Positions 37,701 through 46,700 of a DNA stretch of 64,000 nt are shown one piece after another. Each line of letters begins with the position of its first letter. Within the stretch, counting starts at the first letter, position 1. The notes under the pieces are model-generated. The model had not been told where the DNA came from. It made no database searches and saw nothing but the letters and a program-made list of their open reading frames with translations. Source of the stretch: Protonemura montana (lineage: Eukaryota; Arthropoda; Insecta; Plecoptera; Nemouridae); contig OX387609.1 in assembly GCA_947568835.1 (NCBI GenBank), positions 13,199,708 to 13,263,707 of the forward strand, in the 5' to 3' direction. Both the position numbers and the translations under genes were made by a program.

Positions 37701-40700
37701 AACTAGTGGAACTAGTGGAACTAGTGGAACTAGTGGAAGTTGTGGAACTAGTGGAACTAGTGGAACTAGTGGAACTAGTGGAAGTTGTGGTACTAGTGGA
37801 ACTAGTGGAAGTTGTGGTACTAGTGGAACTAGTGGAACTAGTGGAAGTTGTGGTACTAGTGGAACTAGTGGAAGTTGTGGTACTAGTGGAACTAGTGGAA
37901 CTAGTGGAAGTTGTGGTACTAGTGGAACTAGTGGAACTAGTGGAACTAGTGGAACTAGTGGAACTAGTGGAACTAGTGGAAGTTGTGGAACTAGTGGAAC
38001 TAGTGGAACTAGTGGAAGTTGTGGTACTAGTGGAACTAGTGGAACTAGTGGAAGTTGTGGAACTAGTGGAACTAGTGGAACTAGTGGAAGTTGTGGAACT
38101 AGTGGAACTAGTGGAACTAGTGGAAGTTGTGGTACTAGTGGAACTAGTGGAACTAGTGGAAGTTGTGGTACTAGTGGAACTAGTGGAACTAGTGGAAGTT
38201 GTGGTACTAGTGGAACTAGTGGAACTAGTGGAAGTAGTGGAACTAGTGGAACTAGTGGAACTAGTGGAACTAGTGGAACTAGTGGAAGTTGTGGAACTAG
38301 TGGAACTAGTGGAACTAGTGGAACTAGTGGAACTAGTGGAAGTTGTGGAACTAGTGGAACTAGTGGAACTAGTGGAACTAGTGGAAGTTGTGGAACTAGT
38401 GGAACTAGTGGAAGTTGTGGAACTAGTGGAACTAGTGGAACTAGTGGAACTAGTGGAAGTTGTGGAACTAGTGGAACTAGTGGAACTAGTAGAACTAGTG
38501 GAACTAGTGGAACTAGTGGAAGTTGTGGAACTAGTGGAACTAGTGGAAGTTGTGGAACTAGTGGAACTAGTGGAACTAGTGGAACTAGTGGAAGTTGTGG
38601 AACTAGTGGAACTAGTGGAACTAGTGGAAGTAGTGGAACTAGTGGAACTAGTGGAAGTTGTGGAACTAGTGGAACTAGTGGAACTAGTGGAACTAGTGGA
38701 AGTTGTGGAACTAGTGGAAGTTGTGGAACTAGTGGAACTAGTGGAACTAGTGGAACTAGTGGAAGTTGTGGAACTAGTGGAACTAGTGGAACTAGTGGAA
38801 CTAGTGGAACTAGTGGAAGTTGTGGAACTAGTGGAACTAGTGGAACTAGTGGAACTAGTGGAAGTTGTGGAACTAGTGGAACTAGTGGAACTAGTGGAAC
38901 TAGTGGAAGTTGTGGTACTAGTGGAACTAGTGGAAGTTGTGGTACTAGTGGAACTAGTGGAACTAGTGGAAGTTGTGGTACTAGTGGAACTAGTGGAAGT
39001 TGTGGTACTAGTGGAACTAGTGGAACTAGTGGAAGTTGTGGTACTAGTGGAACTAGTGGAACTAGTGGAACTAGTGGAACTAGTGGAACTAGTGGAACTA
39101 GTGGAAGTTGTGGTACTAGTGGAACTAGTGGAACTAGTGGAACTAGTGGAACTAGTGGAACTAGTGGAACTAGTGGAAGTTGTGGAACTAGTGGAACTAG
39201 TGGAACTAGTGGAACTAGTGGAACTAGTGGAACTAGTGGAAGTTGTGGTACTAGTGGAAGTTGTGGAACTAGTGGAACTAGTGGAACTAGTGGAACTAGT
39301 GGAACTAGTGGAAGTTGTGGAACTAGTGGAACTAGTGGAACTAGTGGAAGTTGTGGAACTAGTGGAAGTTGTGGAACTAGTGGAAGTTGTGGAAGTTGTG
39401 GAACTAGTGGAACTAGTGGAACTAGTGGAAGTTGTGGAACTAGTGGAACTAGTGGAACTAGTGGAACTAGTGGAACTAGTGGAAGTTGTGGAACTAGTGG
39501 AACTAGTGGAAGTTGTGGAACTAGTGGAACTAGTGGAACTAGTGGAACTAGTGGAAGTTGTGGAACTAGTGGAACTAGTGGAACTAGTGGAACTAGTGGA
39601 AGTTGTGGAACTAGTGGAACTAGTGGAAGTTGTGGAACTAGTGGAACTAGTGGAACTAGTGGAACTAGTGGAACTAGTGGAAGTTGTGGAACTAGTGGAA
39701 CTAGTGGAAGTTGTGGAACTAGTGGAACTAGTGGAACTAGTGGAACTAGTGGAAGTTGTGGAACTAGTGGAACTAGTGGAACTAGTGGAACTAGTGGAAC
39801 TAGTGGAAGTTGTGGAACGTTGGTGTAAGCATAGTAAGCACAGGAAGCATAAGAAGCATAGTAAGCATATGATGTATCAAAATGAGAATGTACATAATCT
39901 GGTTTTGCAAAAAACTATTGACGGAAAACAAAGACAAATACAAATAGTTGCAGAACTTGTCGAAATTAGGGATGATGGTAGCCTGTAATAGTTCTCATGT
40001 TGAGTCAACGTTTGGGCTGAACTTGTAGACCAAATGCAGCCTAAATTTAGCCCAAATGTGGCCCAAAGTTAGCCCAAAAGTAGCTCAAATGTAGGCCAAA
40101 TGTTGCTCGAAATGTATGATGTGTGGCACATTTTGTTGATATTGTTTATTGTCATTTGTGCATCGTGTGTAAAACATGACATGTTGATACGTATGCTACG
40201 AGTTATTACATCGAGTGTAGTGAGAATGTCATGTGTTGCAGGTTGCCTGTTGTCCCCTCTGTTCTGTCAGCTGTACTACGCTGCAATGGACGCCAAGCAC
40301 CTTGCCAAGTTCTCTCATCTCGGCATCTTGGTTCGAGCCGTCGACGACTATCTCTTCGTCACCGACGACGTCAAGCTGGCCAACGAGTGAGTCATTTAAC
40401 AAAAACTATTTGAAATGGGTTTTGAATGATAAGTAAAGGACAAATAAATTTCCCGAAGTTTCGTAACATGTACTAGTACATGTCTATACACATAATTAGT
40501 TAGTAAAAAATGCCAATGGGTTTGGGATTTTATTTTAGAAAATACAAAAACATTAGTTTTTGAGTTATTGACCCTGATTATTTTGTTTAGATGCATTTAG
40601 GATGCCTGAACTAGGTAATTGTTGTAATTTTATGTGGTTTTTTGTTATCGGAAAATTGTCAGGACTGCTCTAACCCTTGAAGAAGTAACAGGTACAAGTT

Positions 40701-43700
40701 ACGAAACGTTGAAAAATTTAGTTGTCCTTCACTAAGCATTTAAAACCCATTTCAAATAGTTTTTCTTAAAACTAGTGCTTAGGATAAATCAAGTAAACAT
40801 GAGTCTAAAAACAATCAGTGACACATTTCTTCTGCTGCTAGTTTAATTTCTCTGTTTAGAAAACCTAAATAAACTTACCAAAGCCCAGTTCCTTGCCAAC
40901 TCTGTATGGCAGACATGTTAACTTAACATGCACAGAAATGTTTCTTCTTTCCCAGCATGAAATATCAATCAAACAAAATTCTTGGTGCTGTTTACCTAGA
41001 CAACTGATTCCATAATGGCAAGATGGCTGCTCTCCTAATGTTTTACCAAATCGTGTTAATCTCTTTCATCGAACGCAGGTTCAAGCTCCGCATGGAGGCG
41101 GGATTCCCTGACTTCTGCTGCGAGATGAACAAGTCGAAGATGCAGACCACAGCACCTATAAGCTCCGCCCCCTCCGCCACGTCAAGCCCCGCCTCTTCTG
41201 TCACGTTCTGCGGAATCAACATCGACGCCGCCACATTCGGAGCCGAGCTGGACGTTAGCAGGCTCGTGCAGCGAAACCTGGGGTCCACCACTGGAGTCAA
41301 ACCACTACCACTGGGCTTCGAGCAGAGAATAGAGTGAGTTGTAGGGAGCTCCACCACTGGCTTGTGCAGCGAAACCTGGGGTCCACCACTGGAGTTAAAC
41401 CACTACCACTGGGCTTCGAGCAGAGAATAGAGTGAGTTGTAGGCAGCTCCACCACTGGCTCGTGCAGCGAAACCTGGGGTCCACCACTGAAGTCAAACCA
41501 GGAGAAGGATGGAGAGTTTGGACTCCAATTTTTAGAGATTATTTGTGTTCCTTATTATAAAATACCCTGAAAATTGCAAGAGTTTGCAATTTAAATCAGA
41601 TTTCACAGCAAGGAGAGTCAACTTCTCTTCAAAGGATGCTTGGAGTTCATGGGGTCAATGACCTGCTGTACTAGGGTGGGTTGGAAACTTTATTATAGGT
41701 TTATACCCTGACTTGTTTATCTAAACCCGGTGCCCCGTGAGTTGGAGAGCAATTACATGAAAAGTGTTCGGACCTGATAACTAGTGGAAGTTGTGGAACT
41801 AGTGGAACTAGTGGAAGTTGTGGAACTAGTGGAAGTTGTGGAACTAGTGGAACTAGTGGAACTAGTGGAACTAGTGGAAGTTGTGGAACTAGTGGAACTA
41901 GTGGAACTAGTGGAACTAGTGGAAGTTGTGGAACTAGTGGAACTAGTGGAAGTTGTGGTACTAGTGGAACTAGTGGAACTAGTGGAACTAGTGGAAGTTG
42001 TGGAACTAGTGGAACTAGTGGAACTAGTGGAAGTTGTGGTACTAGTGGAACTAGTGGAAGTAGTGGAACTAGTGGAACTAGTGGAACTAGTGGAACTAGT
42101 GGAACTAGTGGAAGTTGTGGTACTAGTGGAACTAGTGGAACTAGTGGAAGTTGTGGAACTAGTGGAACTAGTGGAAGTTGTGGAACTAGTGGAACTAGTG
42201 GAACTAGTGGAACTAGTGGAACTAGTGGAACTAGTGGAACTAGTGGAACTAGTGGAACTAGTGGAACTAGTGGAAGTTGTGGAACTAGTGGAACTAGTGG
42301 AAGTTGTGGTACTAGTGGAACTAGTGGAACTAGTGGAAGTTGTGGAACTAGTGGAACTAGTGGAACTAGTGGAACTAGTGGAACTAGTGGAACTAGTGGA
42401 ACTAGTGGAACTAGTGGAACTAGTGGAACTAGTGGAACTAGTGGAACTAGTGGAAGTTGTGGAACTAGTGGAACTAGTGGAACTAGTGGAACTAGTGGAA
42501 CTAGTGGAACTAGTGGAACTAGTGGAACTAGTGGAAGTTGTGGTACTAGTGGAACTAGTGGAACTAGTGGAACTAGTGGAACTAGTGGAACTAGTGGAAC
42601 TAGTGGAACTAGTGGAACTAGTGGAACTAGTGGAACTAGTGGAAGTTGTGGAAGTTGTGGAACTAGTGGAACTAGTGGAAGTTGTGGAACTAGTGGAACT
42701 AGTGGAACTAGTGGAACTAGTGGAAGTTGTGGTACTAGTGGAACTAGTGGAACTAGTGGAACTAGTGGAACTAGTGGAAGTTGTGGAACTAGTGGAACTA
42801 GTGGAACTAGTGGAACTAGTGGAACTAGTGGAACTAGTGGAAGTTGTGGTACTAGTGGAACTAGTGGAACTAGTGGAACTAGTGGAACTAGTGGAAGTTG
42901 TGGTACTAGTGGAACTAGTGGAACTAGTGGAACTAGTGGAAGTTGTGGAACTAGTGGAACTAGTGGAACTAGTGGAACTAGTGGAACTAGTGGAACTAGT
43001 GGAACTAGTGGAAGTTGTGGAACTAGTGGAACTAGTGGAACTAGTGGAACTAGTGGAACTAGTGGAACTAGTGGAAGTTGTGGAACTAGTGGAACTAGTG
43101 GAACTAGTGGAACTAGTGGAACTAGTGGAACTAGTGGAAGTTGTGGAACTAGTGGAACTAGTGGAAGTTGTGGAACTAGTGGAACTAGTGGAACTAGTGG
43201 AACTAGTGGAACTAGTGGAAGTTGTGGAACTAGTGGAACTAGTGGAACTAGTGGAACTAGTGGAAGTTGTGGAACTAGTGGAACTAGTGGAACTAGTGGA
43301 ACTAGTGGAACTAGTGGAAGTTGTGGAACTAGTGGAACTAGTGGAACTAGTGGAACTAGTGGAACTAGTGGAACTAGTGGAACTAGTGGAACTAGTGGAA
43401 CTAGTGGAACTAGTGGAAGTTGTGGAACTAGTGGAACTAGTGGAACTAGTGGAAGTTGTGGAACTAGTGGAACTAGTGGAACTAGTGGAACTAGTGGAAG
43501 TTGTGGAACTAGTGGAACTAGTGGAACTAGTGGAAGTTGTGGAACTAGTGGAACTAGTGGAACTAGTGGAACTAGTGGAACTAGTGGAACTAGTGGAACT
43601 AGTGGAACTAGTGGAACTAGTGGAAGTTGTGGAACTAGTGGAACTAGTGGAACTAGTGGAAGTTGTGGTACTAGTGGAACTAGTGGAACTAGTGGAACTA

Positions 43701-46700
43701 GTGGAACTAGTGGAACTAGTGGAACTAGTGGAACTAGTGGAACTAGTGGAACTAGTGGAAGTTGTGGAACTAGTGGAACTAGTGGAAGTTGTGGAACTAG
43801 TGGAACTAGTGGAACTAGTGGAACTAGTGGAACTAGTGGAACTAGTGGAACTAGTGGAACTAGTGGAACTAGTGGAACTAGTGGAACTAGTGGAAGTTGT
43901 GGAACTAGTGGAACTAGTGGAACTAGTGGAACTAGTGGAACTAGTGGAAGTTGTGGTACTAGTGGAACTAGTGGAACTAGTGGAACTAGTGGAACTAGTG
44001 GAACTAGTGGAAGTTGTGGAACTAGTGGAACTAGTGGAAGTTGTGGAACTAGTGGAACTAGTGGAACTAGTGGAACTAGTGGAACTAGTGGAACTAGTGG
44101 AACTAGTGGAACTAGTGGAACTAGTGGAACTAGTGGAACTAGTGGAACTAGTGGAACTAGTGGAACTAGTGGAACTAGTGGAAGTTGTGGAACTAGTGGA
44201 ACTAGTGGAACTAGTGGAACTAGTGGAACTAGTGGAAGTTGTGGTACTAGTGGAACTAGTGGAACTAGTGGAACTAGTGGAACTAGTGGAACTAGTGGAA
44301 CTAGTGGAACTAGTGGAACTAGTGGAACTAGTGGAAGTTGTGGAACTAGTGGAACTAGTGGAACTAGTGGAACTAGTGGAACTAGTGGAAGTTGTGGAAC
44401 TAGTGGAACTAGTGGAACTAGTGGAACTAGTGGAACTAGTGGAACTAGTGGAACTAGTGGAAGTTGTGGTACTAGTGGAACTAGTGGTACTAGTGGAAGT
44501 TGTGGAACTAGTGGAACTAGTGGAAGTTGTGGTACTAGTGGAACTAGTGGAACTAGTGGAACGAGTGGAACTAGTGGAAGTTGTGGAACTAGTGGAACTA
44601 GTGGAACTAGTGGAACTAGTGGAAGTTGTGGTACTAGTGGAACTAGTGGAAGTTGTGGTACTAGTGGAACTAGTGGAAGTTGTGGTACTAGTGGAACTAG
44701 TGGAACTAGTGGAAGTTGTGGTACTAGTGGAACTAGTGGAACTAGTGGAACTAGTGGTACTAGTGGAACTAGTGGAAGTTGTGGAACTAGTGGAACTAGT
44801 GGAAGTTGTGGAACTAGTGGAACTAGTGGAACTAGTGGAACTAGTGGAAGTTGTGGAACTAGTGGAACTAGTGGAAGTTGTGGAACTAGTGGAACTAGTG
44901 GAACTAGTGGAACTAGTGGAACTAGTGGTACTAGTGGAAGTTGTGGAACTAGTGGAACTAGTGGAAGTTGTGGAACTAGTGGAACTAGTGGAACTAGTGG
45001 AAGTTGTGGAACTAGTGGAACTAGTGGAAGTTGTGGAACTAGTGGAACTAGTGGAACTAGTGGAACTAGTGGAAGTTGTGGAACTAGTGGAACTAGTGGA
45101 ACTAGTGGAACTAGTGGAACTAGTGGAAGTTGTGGTACTAGTGGAACTAGTGGAAGTTGTGGAACTAGTGGAACTAGTGGAAGTTGTGGTACTAGTGGAA
45201 CTAGTGGAACTAGTGGAACTAGTGGAACTAGTGGAAGTTGTGGAACTAGTGGAACTAGTGGAACTAGTGGAACTAGTGGAACTAGTGGAAGTTGTGGTAC
45301 TAGTGGAACTAGTGGAACTAGTGGTACTAGTGGAACTAGTGGAACTAGTGGAAGTTGTGGAACTAGTGGAACTAGTGGAACTAGTGGAAGTTGTGGAACT
45401 AGTGGAACTAGTGGAACTAGTGGAACTAGTGGAACTAGTGGAACTAGTGGAACTAGTGGAACTAGTGGAACTAGTGGAAGTTGTGGTACTAGTGGAACTA
45501 GTGGAACTAGTGGAACTAGTGGAACTAGTGGAACTAGTGGAACTAGTGGAACTAGTGGAACTAGTGGAACTAGTGGAAGTTGTGGAACTAGTGGAAGTTG
45601 TGGAACTAGTGGAAGTTGTGGAACTAGTGGAACTAGTGGAACTAGTGGAAGTTGTGGTACTAGTGGAACTAGTGGAAGTTGTGGTACTAGTGGAACTAGT
45701 GGAAGTTGTGGAACTAGTGGAACTAGTGGAACTAGTGGAACTAGTGGAACTAGTGGAAGTTGTGGAACTAGTGGAAGTTGTGGAACTAGTGGAACTAGTG
45801 GAACTAGTGGAAGTTGTGGTACTAGTGGAACTAGTGGAAGTTGTGGTACTAGTGGAACTAGTGGAAGTTGTGGTACTAGTGGAACTAGTGGAAGTTGTGG
45901 TACTAGTGGAACTAGTGGAAGTTGTGGTACTAGTGGAACTAGTGGAAGTTGTGGTACTAGTGGAACTAGTGGAAGTTGTGGATCACGGTTTTTCATTAGA
46001 ATGTAAAACAAAGTTCAAAGTTAACCACCAAAAATAGGGGTAGGATATAGGCTTGAGTGATTCACAATTTTTCATTTCATCAACAGTACTTATCTTAAGG
46101 TAATGACAAGTTTTCAGACATCTTACTTATCTAATTACAAATAAAATTGCTGTTTTTAAAAGTGTTAAAATGAGTAAAAAACCTCCGCCCACATTTCAAC
46201 GCCGAGATCTCACCAGTAAATACAATTTTGATAGCGATCATTTGTTATAATATTTCCTAAAGCAAGACGATTTCAGAAATGTTAGTCTTATCTCGATCAG
46301 ACAAATAGTGTCAATGAAACCGAAGTCTGCATAAGTCGACGCGGGGCTCTATATTACGTCCAGAAGCTACCGACAGTGAGTCCCGGCGAGGCGTCTGTAG
46401 ATCCTCCTAACAGCAGAGTGGGGAGACCCTAGTTGCCCAACTATCAGCTGTCTAATGTCGGCTATTTTATGTCTGAGATGTGAAGTGCATGTATGTTTTT
46501 TTTTTTTTTTAATTATTATGTATGTAGGTAATAATTATTATGTTCCCTCCAACAGGTTGCTGTTATCTTCTTGCGAAGGTCGATCCGGGCGTCTGAGTTC
46601 CCTGATGCTGAACAGGAGACTGAACGGCAAGCTCGGGGTGCTGCGAAACATCCAGGTTCGGTGCCTGACGATGGCGTTCAAGTTCGTGGCCGTCGTGAAG

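Larger units (their letters stand above)
19979..39818 (+). repeat. TERT block copy 2 (exons 5-11) with satellite array 2
   Basis: 19979-27017 repeats 9864-16902 base for base wherever I compared them, at an offset of 10115. The intronic minisatellite, SINEs, MITEs and the 18-G run are included. It is followed by array 2. Confidence 0.9.
39819..45981 (+). repeat. TERT block copy 3 (exons 10-11) with satellite array 3
   Basis: 39819 onward repeats 25058 onward at an offset of 14761, starting in intron 9 (gttggtgtaagcatag). The array 2 end (tgtggaac) is joined with little or no overlap. I saw three base differences from copies 1 and 2: two near 40764-40768 and one near 40818. Confidence 0.9.

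Noticed and set aside
16903..45981. Telomeric repeat tract
   Set aside because: The unit GGAACTAGT does not resemble TTAGGG-type telomere repeats, and the tract lies within a gene.
16825..46037. Very long open frames (about 1000, 1400 and 4300 codons, both strands) of ELV/VVE or LVP/QLP repeats
   Set aside because: The 9-bp unit is a multiple of three and lacks a stop in four of six frames, so long open frames arise automatically. They overlap on both strands, lie in a TERT intron and have no start context or other domain.
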